Below, one piece after another: positions 1 through 6,026 of a DNA stretch of 9,028 nucleotides (its first letter is position 1; the number at the start of each line of letters is the position of its first letter). The translations under genes were made by a program, and so were the position numbers. Below the pieces are notes generated by a model that saw only the letters and a list, made by a program, of their open reading frames with translations, ran no database searches and was not told the origin of the DNA. This DNA comes from an uncultured Treponema sp. (GTDB taxonomy: Bacteria > Spirochaetota > Spirochaetia > Treponematales > Treponemataceae), in assembly GCA_905372345.1 (NCBI GenBank), contig CAJPPE010000046.1, forward strand, positions 1 through 9,028, in the 5' to 3' direction.

Positions 1-1
1 G

Positions 2-24
2 TATTATACCAAGTAAGATTACTT
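2..24 (+). promoter_or_regulatory. possible -10 element and small dyad ahead of ackA
   Basis: A TATTAT hexamer at 2-7 could be a -10 element, with transcription starting near base 14. Any -35 element lies outside the window. A 6-bp inverted repeat (AAGTAA, GA, TTACTT) at 11-24 overlaps the expected start and could be an operator or only chance in A/T-rich DNA. A good ribosome binding site, AAGGAGA, follows at 34-40. Because upstream sequence is missing, it cannot be said whether ackA is the first gene of its unit or follows another gene such as pta. Confidence 0.3.
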
Positions 25-46
25 CACATTTTTAAGGAGATATATA

Positions 47-1240
47 ATGAAGATATTGGTTATCAACTGCGGAAGCTCTTCTTTAAAGTATCAGCTCATT
101 GATATGACTAACGAAGATGTTTTGGTAAAAGGCCTTGTCGAAAGAATCGGTATTGAAGGTTCGCGTATTAAACACGAAAAAAAAGGAATGGATGCCGTTT
201 TAATTGAAGAAAAAATGAATGACCACAAAAAAGCCATTCAGCTTGTTTTGGAAGCCCTCATCAATAAAAATCACGGTGTTGTAAAATCCATGGATGAGAT
301 TACGGCTGTAGGTCACAGGGTAGTTCACGGCGGGGAAGAATTCAATAAGTCCGTTCTTTTGGATGACAGGGTAATGGCCGGTATCAAAGAATGTATCGAC
401 CTTGCTCCCTTACACAACCCCGCAAATATTATGGGAATCGAGGCTTGTAAGGCTCTTATGCCGAAAACTCCGATGGTTGCGGTTTTTGATACGGCCTTCC
501 ATCAAACAATGCCGGCAGAAAACTATATCTATGCTCTTCCATACGAGTATTACGAAAAATATAAGATACGCCGTTACGGTTTCCACGGAACATCACACCG
601 CTTTGTTTCTGAAAAAGCCTCCGAAACCCTCAAAAATAATTCGGCCGATTTTAAGGTTATTACCTGCCACTTAGGAAACGGTTCCAGCTTGGCTGCTATC
701 AAGGGCGGAAAATGTGTAGATACCTCGATGGGACTTACCCCCCTTGAAGGTTTAGTCATGGGAACCCGCTCAGGAGACCTAGACCCTGCAATTCTTCCCT
801 TTATTATGAATAAGGAAAAACTTTCCGCCGATGATATGAGCAATGTTTTAAACAAAAAATCCGGCGTTTTGGGTATTTCGGGTGTAAGCAGCGACTTCCG
901 TGATATTGAAACCGCTGCAAAAGAAGGAAACAAGAGAGCTCAGCTTGCCTTGGATGTATTCTGCAACAGGGTTAGAAAATACATAGCTTCTTATGCCGCC
1001 CAGCTCGGCGGAGTGGATGCTCTGGTCTTTACAGCCGGTATAGGTGAAAACTCTATCGAGCTTAGAGAAAAAATCTGTCACGGTTTGGAATTCCTCGGCG
1101 TTGAACTCGATTCCGAGAAAAACAAGGTAAGGGGAAAACTTACCGATGCAAGCAAGGCCTCATCAAAGGTCAAGGTTCTTATCATTCCTACAAATGAAGA
1201 GCTTATGATTGCTAAGGATACGATGGCATTGGTAAAATAA
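47..1240 (+). CDS. ackA: acetate kinase
   Basis: Cytoplasmic acetate kinase of the ASKHA fold. It interconverts acetyl phosphate plus ADP and acetate plus ATP, the ATP-yielding last step of fermentation through acetyl-CoA and phosphotransacetylase. The 397-residue length is typical. The family signatures are complete: NCGSSSLK at 7-14, HRVVHGGE at 90-97, FDTAFH at 147-152, YGFHGTSH at 177-184, HLGNGSS at 208-214, MGTRSGD at 238-244, FTAGIGEN at 328-335 and TNEE at 382-385. Residues known as catalytic or substrate-binding in the Methanosarcina enzyme fall at the same numbers here: N7, R91, H123, D148, H180, R241 and E384. The start is supported by AAGGAGA six bases upstream. No partner pta gene is visible, and a terminator follows directly, so this is the last gene of its unit. 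I see no defect in it. Confidence 0.98.
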   Translation: MKILVINCGSSSLKYQLIDMTNEDVLVKGLVERIGIEGSRIKHEKKGMDAVLIEEKMNDHKKAIQLVLEALINKNHGVVKSMDEITAVGHRVVHGGEEFNKSVLLDDRVMAGIKECIDLAPLHNPANIMGIEACKALMPKTPMVAVFDTAFHQTMPAENYIYALPYEYYEKYKIRRYGFHGTSHRFVSEKASETLKNNSADFKVITCHLGNGSSLAAIKGGKCVDTSMGLTPLEGLVMGTRSGDLDPAILPFIMNKEKLSADDMSNVLNKKSGVLGISGVSSDFRDIETAAKEGNKRAQLALDVFCNRVRKYIASYAAQLGGVDALVFTAGIGENSIELREKICHGLEFLGVELDSEKNKVRGKLTDASKASSKVKVLIIPTNEELMIAKDTMALVK

Positions 1241-1264
1241 AGTTCTTTCAAACTAACTAAAGAC

Positions 1265-1302
1265 AAAAAAAGGCGGGCCTTGTTTAAAGCCCCGCCTTTT
1301 TT
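1265..1302. terminator. bidirectional rho-independent terminator between ackA and groES
   Basis: A GC-rich stem (GGCGGG at 1272-1277 pairing with CCCGCC at 1291-1296) extends through one C/C mismatch to CTT/AAG. It is flanked by a run of A on the left (1265-1271) and six T on the right (1297-1302). Read on + it ends ackA with a U tract. Read on - it ends groES with its own U tract. The two genes converge here, which suits a shared terminator. Confidence 0.88.
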
Positions 1303-1306
1303 AATG

Positions 1307-1340
1307 GGAACCTCGAAAAACTTCAGTTTTTCGAGGTTCC
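1307..1340. repeat. perfect 16-bp inverted repeat
   Basis: The arms GGAACCTCGAAAAACT (1307-1322) and its exact reverse complement (1325-1340) are separated by two bases, giving a near-perfect hairpin just beyond the ackA terminator. It has no T tract on the + side, so it is not itself a canonical terminator. Its perfect symmetry and compactness suggest a dispersed intergenic palindrome, or a processing or 3'-end-stabilising hairpin for groES mRNA. Whether it recurs elsewhere cannot be seen here. Confidence 0.8.
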
Positions 1341-1349
1341 TTAATCAGC

Positions 1350-1368
1350 TTTTATCTGTAAGATAAAA
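1350..1368. repeat. short inverted repeat next to groES stop
   Basis: TTTTATCT (1350-1357) and AGATAAAA (1361-1368) form a perfect 8-bp dyad around GTA. With a two-base bulge it extends to AGC/GCT. It begins about ten bases after the groES stop codon and is the first of three hairpins that groES transcripts would run through. The stem is A/T-rich and probably weak. Confidence 0.55.
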
Positions 1369-1378
1369 ACGCTAAACC

Positions 1379-1645
1379 TTATTCTACAACAGCAACCAAA
1401 TCATTTGACTTTAAAATCAAATGATCTACACCGTCGATTTGAATTTGAGTTCCGGCATATTTGTCGTGAATAACTTTTTGGCCGACTGAAACCTTAATCT
1501 TTTCTTTGTCGTCACCTACAGCTACAACAACACCTCTTTGGGTTTTTTCTTGAGCTGTGTCGGGAATGATGATTCCGCCGGCAGTTTTTGTTTCTACGGC
1601 ATCCGGTTTTACTAAAACTCTGTCTCCTAAGGGTTTAACTTTCAT
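1379..1645 (-). CDS. groES: co-chaperonin GroES (Hsp10)
   Basis: The protein has 88 residues and is the heptameric cap that closes the GroEL folding chamber in the cytoplasm. It matches the family along its length: the N-terminal MKVKPLGDRVLVK, the mobile loop that docks on GroEL (ETKTAGGIIIP, about residues 18-28), the QRGVVVAVG turn, and the HDKYAGT and LKSNDLVAVV strands near the end. The reading frame continues 20 codons upstream to an ATG at 1705, but the start at 1645 is right. AGGAGGTC (1651-1658) sits at ideal spacing before it, and the extra 20 residues do not resemble GroES. No groEL adjoins it on either side: its 3' neighbour is the convergent ackA and its 5' neighbour the divergent sigma factor. 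My recollection is that Treponema pallidum likewise has groES apart from groEL and next to a sigma factor gene. Confidence 0.97.
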   Translation of the reverse strand: MKVKPLGDRVLVKPDAVETKTAGGIIIPDTAQEKTQRGVVVAVGDDKEKIKVSVGQKVIHDKYAGTQIQIDGVDHLILKSNDLVAVVE

Positions 1646-1671
1646 CAAAAGACCTCCTGAAAAATTAAAAG

Positions 1672-1718
1672 AACACAAAAAGCAGTATTTGTGCCTTTTT
1701 GGCACTCTTTTTTGTGTT
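1672..1718 (-). promoter_or_regulatory. long hairpin in the groES 5' leader
   Basis: The inner arms GTGCC (1691-1695) and GGCAC (1701-1705) enclose five bases. The outer arms AACACAAAAA (1672-1681) and TTTTTGTGTT (1709-1718) are perfectly complementary, and an asymmetric internal loop separates inner from outer. In groES mRNA starting near 1759 this structure would lie roughly 40-90 bases into the leader and end about 13 bases before the Shine-Dalgarno. It could be a thermosensor-like or stability element, or a protein-binding operator in DNA. It is not a CIRCE box. Confidence 0.45.
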
Positions 1719-1765
1719 TTATTTCGGGTTGTGTCATTTCAATACATAAGTCCCGAATACCATAA

Positions 1766-1794
1766 AATATAAGAAAAAAGAGCTAAAAAGGCAA
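1766..1794 (-). promoter_or_regulatory. sigma-70-type promoter for groES
   Basis: Read on the minus strand, TTGCCT (1794-1789) is followed after exactly 17 bases by TATATT (1771-1766). Transcription would start near 1759 and give a leader of about 114 bases before groES. The sequence match is fair on both hexamers and the spacing is optimal. No HrcA/CIRCE operator overlaps it. Confidence 0.5.
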
Positions 1795-1831
1795 TAGGTT
1801 TTGCTCATTTTCGGTACAGGATGTTGAATTT

Positions 1832-1860
1832 TATAAGTCTATATTGAATATAGAGTTATA
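1832..1860. promoter_or_regulatory. 29-bp dyad, candidate regulator or enhancer-binding site
   Basis: The left arm TATAAgTCTATATT (1832-1845) and the right arm AATATAGAgTTATA (1847-1860) are symmetric about G1846, with 13 of 14 positions pairing. The centre lies about 85 bp upstream of the -12 element of the sigma-54-type promoter and about 87 bp upstream of the predicted groES start. This is the distance at which NtrC-type activators bind for sigma-54 promoters. The regulator is unknown, and A/T-rich DNA yields dyads easily, though one this long is notable. Confidence 0.5.
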
Positions 1861-1916
1861 TTTTCAAACCTTCTTTTTTGACAGTTTAAAAATATTTTTT
1901 TTGAACATTTGCTTTT

Positions 1917-1932
1917 TGGCATAGTTTTTGCT
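1917..1932 (+). promoter_or_regulatory. sigma-54 (RpoN) -24/-12 promoter for the sigma factor gene
   Basis: TGGCAT (1917-1922), five bases, then TTGCT (1928-1932) matches the RpoN consensus TGGCAC-N5-TTGCW at all but one position. The invariant GG and GC doublets have exactly ten bases between them. Transcription would begin near 1943, leaving a leader of about 43 bases with AAGGAG at 1973-1978, seven bases before the ATG. No comparably spaced -35/-10 pair is visible in this stretch, which strengthens the reading. Sigma-54 dependence would require an activator ATPase; the 29-bp dyad upstream is a candidate site. Confidence 0.65.
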
Positions 1933-1985
1933 GGTATATACCGGAGGTCAAAAAGACTTTCCAATTTTATACAAGGAGTTAAGTT

Positions 1986-2846
1986 ATGTATAACAGGACA
2001 AAAAATAATTATGATGCAGAAATGAACTCGTTGGCTACTTATTTAAAAGAAATCAATCAGATACCGCTTTTAACAGCTGAAGAAGAAATAAAATATGCTA
2101 AACTCGCCGAAAAGGGAGATGAATATGCCAAAAATATGTTGGTAAATTCAAACCTCCGCTTTGTTGTAAATGTAGCAAAAAAATATCAAAACCAAGGGCT
2201 TCCCCTTATGGATCTTATCAGTGAAGGCAATATAGGTTTGATGAATGCCGCCGAAAGATTCGATGTTTCAAAGGGTTATAAATTTATTTCTTATGCTGTT
2301 TGGTGGATTAAACAATCTATCTTAAAAGCTATTTGCGAAAAATCAAGGATGATACGTCTTCCCTTAAACAGGGCAAACGAGCTTGTTCAAATAGAAAAGG
2401 CCAAAAAAGAAATCGACTTTTCGGGAAATGAAACTCAGGAACTCAATGAGATTGCAGGCATATTAAATATGGACAATTCTATGGTTCACACAATTATGAA
2501 TGCAGCCAGAGAGCCTATTTCCATAGATGCTCCCGTTTTTGATGAGCCCGGAAGCTCCAGTGTAAACGACTTTTTACAGGACGAAACTCACCAAATGCCT
2601 GAAGACTATGCAATGGATATGAGCCTTAGAGATGAAGTAAACGAGCTTCTTAAAAATCTTGACGATAGGGAAGCCGAGATAATCCGTTATCGTTTCGGGC
2701 TTGGCGGTTATGCCCCTCTTTCATTAAAAGAGGTAGGGCTTATCTTTAATCTTACAAAAGAAAGAATACGCCAGATTGAAAAAAAGGCCTTGCAGCAGCT
2801 TAAAAAGCCTGCCGAAAAACAAAAACTTGCCGTTTACGTTGCGTAA
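1986..2846 (+). CDS. alternative RNA polymerase sigma factor, sigma-70 family (RpoS-like group)
   Basis: The protein has 286 residues and is a promoter-recognition subunit of RNA polymerase. It lacks region 1.1, so it is not a full-size housekeeping RpoD. Region 1.2 covers about 14-45. Region 2 (about 50-119) includes DLISEGNIGLMNAAERFD at 76-93 and the -10 recognition helix GYKFISYAVWWIKQSI at 97-112. Region 3.0 reads RMIRLPLNR (121-129), closer to the RIRLPIH type of RpoS than to the RIPVHM of RpoD. The region 3.2 finger lies at about 181-200. Region 4.2 (246-273) carries SLKEVGLIFNLTKERIRQIE, the -35 helix-turn-helix. AAGGAG precedes the ATG. A sigma-54-type promoter lies upstream, suggesting a two-tier sigma cascade. 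Treponema pallidum has a comparable small sigma factor beside groES, as I recall. The regulon is unknown. Confidence 0.93.
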   Translation: MYNRTKNNYDAEMNSLATYLKEINQIPLLTAEEEIKYAKLAEKGDEYAKNMLVNSNLRFVVNVAKKYQNQGLPLMDLISEGNIGLMNAAERFDVSKGYKFISYAVWWIKQSILKAICEKSRMIRLPLNRANELVQIEKAKKEIDFSGNETQELNEIAGILNMDNSMVHTIMNAAREPISIDAPVFDEPGSSSVNDFLQDETHQMPEDYAMDMSLRDEVNELLKNLDDREAEIIRYRFGLGGYAPLSLKEVGLIFNLTKERIRQIEKKALQQLKKPAEKQKLAVYVA

Positions 2847-2868
2847 ACGATTTACGTTGCGTAAACGA
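2833..2868. repeat. two tandem 18-bp repeats overlapping the sigma factor stop codon
   Basis: TTTACGTTGCGTAAACGA occurs twice head to tail (2833-2850 and 2851-2868) without a mismatch. Each copy is itself palindromic (TTTACG, TTG, CGTAAA; the first extends to 7-bp arms with the preceding G). The sigma factor's TAA lies inside the first copy at 2844-2846, so the last codons are part of the repeat. The second copy fills almost the entire gap to the convergent methyltransferase stop at 2871. It could serve as a pair of small hairpins at both 3' ends, or be a recent duplication. Confidence 0.85.
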
Positions 2869-2870
2869 TT

Positions 2871-4061
2871 TTACTCCATAATGTACAAGACGGTTTCCAT
2901 GTTGCCGCCGCGCAGGCTGTGTTTTTTTAAGACGGCATCCTTATTTTGCTTACAGAATATTTTTTCAAATTCTTTTTTGCTTGTGATAAAGCCGAGTTTC
3001 CAGTCCGGGAAATGCTGAGGTATTTCGGCCATCCGTTTATAAAGTTCAAAGGCTTCTTCCTCGCTTCCGAGCCTTTCGCCGTAGGGCGGATTCGATAAAA
3101 GGATGCCGCTTTCGTATGGGGCTTCCAGTTCCGAAAAGTCCGATTGAATAAAGTCAGGCCTCTCGATGTGATGGGTAATGCCTGCTGTATGAAGTTCCCT
3201 TCCTGCGATGATGCAGGCTCTTTCGGCATTGGCCTTTGAAAGAGAGACTGCTTCTTCCGAAATATCCGAGCCCGTTATCCTTGCAAGGCAGTCGGTGCGT
3301 ACCTCCGAGGCGGCTCTTTCTTTTTCTTCCTTTAAGACGGCTTCTATTTTTTCTTTTTCAAAACAAATAAAGTTTTCAAAGGCAAAGTGACGGGCAATCC
3401 CGGGCGGAATGTTATAGGCATACCAAGCAGCTTCAATCGGAATAGTCCCTGAGCCGCAAAAAGCATCGTGGAGGGGGATTTTTCTTTTCCACTGCATTAG
3501 CTGAATTAGTACGGCTGCCAAGGTTTCCCTCATGGGGGCGGCTCCTCCGCTTAAACGGTACCCCCTTCTATAAAGAGGTTCCCCCGATAAGTCCAGACAG
3601 ACATAGACATTGTTGTTTTCGATATAAATGCGGATCATAAAACGGGTGCCGGTTTCGGGCAGGGAATGCATATTCCATTTTTTGCACAGCTTGTCGCAAA
3701 CTGCCTTGTGGACGATGGATTGAACGGCATGTTCCGAAGAAAGCTTGGATTTATAGGTACGCACCTTGTCGATTGTAATGCGGGCATCACGCGGAAAATA
3801 GTTATGCCAGTCTATCGAAAAGACTAAATCAAATAGAGCATCAAAATTTTCGGCCTTTGCGGTATTTATAAGCATAAAAACCCTGTCGGCTGTGCGTAAA
3901 AAATAGTTTGCCTTAAAAAAAGCTAAAAGAGGTTCGGCTTCGGCTGAAGTAAAAAAAACCCTTCCGGGCAACCTATTGTAAGGCTTAAAACCTAAAAGTT
4001 TTAGTTCCCTTGTAAGTACAGGTTCTGCACCTACGGCGCATAGTGCAATAAAATCATTCAT
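2871..4061 (-). CDS. THUMP-domain 23S rRNA guanine-N2 methyltransferase, RlmL/YpsC family
   Basis: The protein has 396 residues and is a class I SAM-dependent RNA methyltransferase. The family methylates guanine N2 in 23S rRNA (position 2445 in E. coli, by the N-terminal half of RlmL). An N-terminal ferredoxin-like/THUMP RNA-binding region (about 1-155) leads to GEPLYRRGYR (160-169). The Rossmann methylase follows, with SAM-binding motif I DAFCGSGTIPIEAA starting at 199, an acidic motif near GSD (264-266), and the N2-methylase motif NPPYG at 324-328. Length fits the single-domain YpsC type; the RlmK half of the E. coli fusion is absent. An in-frame ATG at 4082 adds seven residues, but I prefer 4061 because MNDFIALCAVGAE matches how the family begins. 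Neither start has a clear Shine-Dalgarno. The exact rRNA target is inferred from the family. Confidence 0.9.
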   Translation of the reverse strand: MNDFIALCAVGAEPVLTRELKLLGFKPYNRLPGRVFFTSAEAEPLLAFFKANYFLRTADRVFMLINTAKAENFDALFDLVFSIDWHNYFPRDARITIDKVRTYKSKLSSEHAVQSIVHKAVCDKLCKKWNMHSLPETGTRFMIRIYIENNNVYVCLDLSGEPLYRRGYRLSGGAAPMRETLAAVLIQLMQWKRKIPLHDAFCGSGTIPIEAAWYAYNIPPGIARHFAFENFICFEKEKIEAVLKEEKERAASEVRTDCLARITGSDISEEAVSLSKANAERACIIAGRELHTAGITHHIERPDFIQSDFSELEAPYESGILLSNPPYGERLGSEEEAFELYKRMAEIPQHFPDWKLGFITSKKEFEKIFCKQNKDAVLKKHSLRGGNMETVLYIME

Positions 4062-4072
4062 AAGTGTTTTGC

Positions 4073-4131
4073 AGTATAGCATTTTTTTAAAATTTTTTAT
4101 ATACTGTAAATCATGAAATAATCGTTATAAA
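4073..4131. promoter_or_regulatory. divergent promoter region between methyltransferase and TraB-family genes
   Basis: On the minus strand TATACT (4078-4073) is a good -10 whose start would fall near 4066, only about five bases before the methyltransferase ATG at 4061. The -35 is poor. On the plus strand TATAAA (4126-4131) could serve the TraB-family gene, with no convincing -35 either. The rest of the 96-bp spacer is nearly pure A/T. If the minus promoter is right, the methyltransferase mRNA is almost leaderless, which would explain its missing ribosome binding site and rule out the ATG at 4082. Confidence 0.35.
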
Positions 4132-4157
4132 ATGATCTAAATTAAATTGGAGAATAT

Positions 4158-5093
4158 ATGAAAAACCTTAAAAAAATCTTGACAGCCGCTTTGGCTTTTT
4201 TGCTTATTTTTTCTTTTTTAGTTTCTTGTAAAACAAAGGATTCAAATTCGCAGGCTGACGGCGAATCAAAAGCCGTTTTAATAAAGCATCCTGAAAGAAT
4301 GTTTTGGGAAATAAAAAAAGAAGATACTTCAATCTATGTTTTGGGTACAATTCATGTTGCAGACAAGGATTTTTATCCGTTGGAGGATAAGATACTGGAA
4401 GCCTTTGATAAAGCTGATAGACGGGTCAGCGAATTAGGCGGCAAAAAAGAACTGGAAACCTTACAGGAAAAATTACAAATTAAGATGCTTCAACATTTTA
4501 ATCTTAGTCCCGAAAAAGATTTATCTAATTTTTTATCCGAAGATGAAATAAATGTTGTTAAACAAGAATTGGGAGAAAACATTGCTGCTCCTCTATTTAA
4601 ATTTAATCCTTGGGTTCTTACAATCGCTTTAAATCAAGTACTGTATACAAAGGCCGATCTTGACCCTCAAAACGGTATAGATATGCATCTTTTAAATCGT
4701 GCCGGTAAGAAAAACATTGAAGCCCTTGAAAGTATCGACGAACAGCTGGATCTCTTATCTTCAGGAACTTTTGAAGAACAGCTAAAGGCTCTTAAAGAAA
4801 CTATAGATGAATTACAAAATACCGATAAAACCATTGGCTGGCTTACAAAGTTAAAAAAGCTTTATTTGGAAAACAATACCGAGGAATTAAAAGATTTTAT
4901 AGGTTCTCTTTTGGATATGAGTGAAGGTATATCTCAAGATGCTCTTTTAAAAGATAGAAATATTGTTTGGGCTGACAAATTTGAAGAATATCTTAATAAG
5001 GGCGGAACAACCTTTGTATTTGCCGGCCTTGCTCACTTTTTAGGAGAGGACAGCGTATTTGAACAAATGAGAATAAAAGGAATTTTAGAATAA
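4158..5093 (+). CDS. TraB/GumN-family lipoprotein (putative metallo-hydrolase)
   Basis: The protein has 311 residues and a spirochaete lipoprotein signal: basic start, hydrophobic stretch 8-22 and lipobox LVSC with C24 as the lipidated residue. The mature part has the TraB/PrgY/GumN fold signatures: a WEIKKEDTSIYVLGTIHV strand ending in the GTIH motif (63-66), E92 shortly after, DRN at 266-268 in the usual LxxRNxxW helix, and the C-terminal AGLAHFLG (289-296) with H293. In the animal relative TIKI, the two histidine motifs and the glutamate belong to a metal-dependent protease site. Bacterial members such as E. coli YbaP remain poorly understood, so the substrate here is unknown. GGAG precedes the start. 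The next lipoprotein gene begins 12 bases after the stop, so the two are probably co-transcribed. Its position in inner or outer membrane cannot be told. Confidence 0.85.
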   Translation: MKNLKKILTAALAFLLIFSFLVSCKTKDSNSQADGESKAVLIKHPERMFWEIKKEDTSIYVLGTIHVADKDFYPLEDKILEAFDKADRRVSELGGKKELETLQEKLQIKMLQHFNLSPEKDLSNFLSEDEINVVKQELGENIAAPLFKFNPWVLTIALNQVLYTKADLDPQNGIDMHLLNRAGKKNIEALESIDEQLDLLSSGTFEEQLKALKETIDELQNTDKTIGWLTKLKKLYLENNTEELKDFIGSLLDMSEGISQDALLKDRNIVWADKFEEYLNKGGTTFVFAGLAHFLGEDSVFEQMRIKGILE

Positions 5094-5105
5094 AAGGCGG
5101 ATAAA

Positions 5106-5522
5106 ATGAAAAAAGGACTTATCTTTGTGTGTTTTATGCTTTGCTTTTTCTCATGCAAGACAAAGCAAATTCAGCCTAAAATTGAAGGAGCTTATATACA
5201 GCTTACGGACAAGGCTCAAATATCTTTTAAAGACCTCCCCTGTACCGTCTTTTTTTCGGACGGCACTCAAGAAAAACATCTTACGAATGAAGACGGCAAG
5301 GTTGTAGTTCAAGTTATTGAAGGCCGTATAATAACAAAGGTTGTATATGATTTTTCGGATTATAAAAAAAGGCCCGAAGGGAAACTTTTGGCAAAGGAGG
5401 AGTTTTCAATAATAAGAAAACTTAAAATAAAACCCAAATCCTTGATACAGGAATTCAATATCGACCTTGAGCCCCGAAAGGGAATGCAGCTGATAATAAT
5501 CTTGGATGTGTTTGATATTTAA
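5106..5522 (+). CDS. small predicted lipoprotein of unknown function
   Basis: The protein has 138 residues. The signal is a basic start, a hydrophobic core at 5-15 and the lipobox FFSC with C17. The phenylalanine-rich lipobox breaks the E. coli rule but is acceptable in spirochaetes. Directly after the cysteine it reads KTK, exactly as in the preceding TraB-family lipoprotein. The mature part has alternating hydrophobic stretches suggesting a small beta sandwich. A TNEDGKVVV segment (about 59-67) recalls the loops of carboxypeptidase-regulatory-like or Ig-like domains, but I cannot assign a family. The ribosome site is weak (AAAGGCGG just after the preceding stop), consistent with translational coupling to the gene 12 bases upstream. 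Its TAA overlaps the convergent NlpC/P60 stop codon by four bases. Confidence 0.78.
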   Translation: MKKGLIFVCFMLCFFSCKTKQIQPKIEGAYIQLTDKAQISFKDLPCTVFFSDGTQEKHLTNEDGKVVVQVIEGRIITKVVYDFSDYKKRPEGKLLAKEEFSIIRKLKIKPKSLIQEFNIDLEPRKGMQLIIILDVFDI

Positions 5523-5992
5523 AAAATATCTTCTTCTTCTAAAAACCTGCCTGCAAAACGGTATGTATTTTTCCAATACTTTTCTTCTAAGGAGGAAATT
5601 ATTACGCCTGTATGTTTACCCTGCGAAGCGGCGTGGATAAATTCCCCGTTCCCTATGTAAATTCCTACATGTGATAATTTGTTTCCCACGGTATAGAAAA
5701 ATAAAAGATCGCCGGGTTGAACTTCTTTGTCTGGAATCCGTTTGGCAAAGTCTGCAAGTCCCTTTGTGCTTCTGGGAATAGTCATTTCAAGACCGTCAAG
5801 AGCAGCTCTATATACAAAACCTGAACAATCCATTCCGGCCTTAGTGGTTCCTGCATATTTATATGGGGTTTTTAAGTATTTATATGCGGCATTTATAAAA
5901 TCGAGCCGAGAAGATTCGGGCGGTTGAGCTCCAAAAATCATGCATCCGTTTAAAAAAAAGCTTAAAAGAACAAAAATAAATATTTTTCTCAT
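5519..5992 (-). CDS. NlpC/P60-family peptidoglycan hydrolase, lipoprotein
   Basis: The protein has 157 residues and is a membrane-anchored cysteine peptidase of the kind that cleaves D-glutamyl-diaminoacid or related bonds in peptidoglycan stem peptides. The signal peptide ends in the lipobox LNGC, with C17 as the lipid site. After a short linker, one NlpC/P60 domain fills the rest. The catalytic cysteine is C56 in MDCSGFV, the first histidine H108 in SHVGIYIG, and the third residue H120 in FIHAAS. The QPGDLLFF turn at 92-99 is also typical. There is no SH3b or LysM targeting domain, so targeting must come from the lipid anchor. AGAGG (6004-6008) lies a slightly long 11 bases before the ATG. 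The gene is divergent from the acyl-CoA synthetase. Treponemal stem peptides contain ornithine instead of diaminopimelate, so exact bond specificity is uncertain. Confidence 0.93.
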   Translation of the reverse strand: MRKIFIFVLLSFFLNGCMIFGAQPPESSRLDFINAAYKYLKTPYKYAGTTKAGMDCSGFVYRAALDGLEMTIPRSTKGLADFAKRIPDKEVQPGDLLFFYTVGNKLSHVGIYIGNGEFIHAASQGKHTGVIISSLEEKYWKNTYRFAGRFLEEEDIF

Positions 5993-6026
5993 AAATTATG
6001 CAACCTCTTATCTTTTATCGGGTCTA

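Larger units (their letters stand above)
1646..1985. other. 340-bp divergent regulatory spacer between groES and the sigma factor
   Basis: This is the only gene-free stretch over 300 bases. I see no coding region in it: the frames that cross it are shadows of groES or lack plausible starts. From left to right it holds the groES ribosome binding site (1651-1658), a long imperfect hairpin in the groES leader (1672-1718), a minus-strand promoter (1766-1794), a 29-bp dyad (1832-1860), a plus-strand sigma-54-type promoter (1917-1932), a 10-bp palindrome GGTATATACC at the expected start site (1933-1942), and the sigma factor's AAGGAG (1973-1978). The middle is very A/T-rich. Confidence 0.75.

Noticed and set aside
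574..1266. Minus-strand reading frames across ackA.
   Set aside because: They lie opposite a complete, motif-rich acetate kinase and carry no recognisable domain. They are shadow frames.
1379..1705. Longer groES reading frame starting at 1705.
   Set aside because: The extra 20 residues do not look like GroES, and the strong AGGAGGTC sits before the ATG at 1645.
1691..1710. CIRCE/HrcA operator for groES, suggested by GGCACTC.
   Set aside because: CIRCE needs GCACTC and GAGTGC in inward orientation nine bases apart. Here the arms are GTGCC and GGCAC with five bases between, and no second proper half-site is present.
1700..1715. Second sigma-54-type promoter on + beginning TGGCAC.
   Set aside because: The downstream element reads TTGT instead of TTGC and the spacing is off by one base. 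It also lies nearly 290 bp from the gene.
1878..1906. Consensus -35 TTGACA as a sigma-70 promoter for the sigma factor.
   Set aside because: The bases 16-18 positions on (around TTGAAC) do not resemble a -10 hexamer, so the pair is incomplete.
2776..3390. Plus-strand frames overlapping the sigma factor end and the methyltransferase.
   Set aside because: They overlap two well-supported genes in other frames, lack ribosome sites and show no domain.
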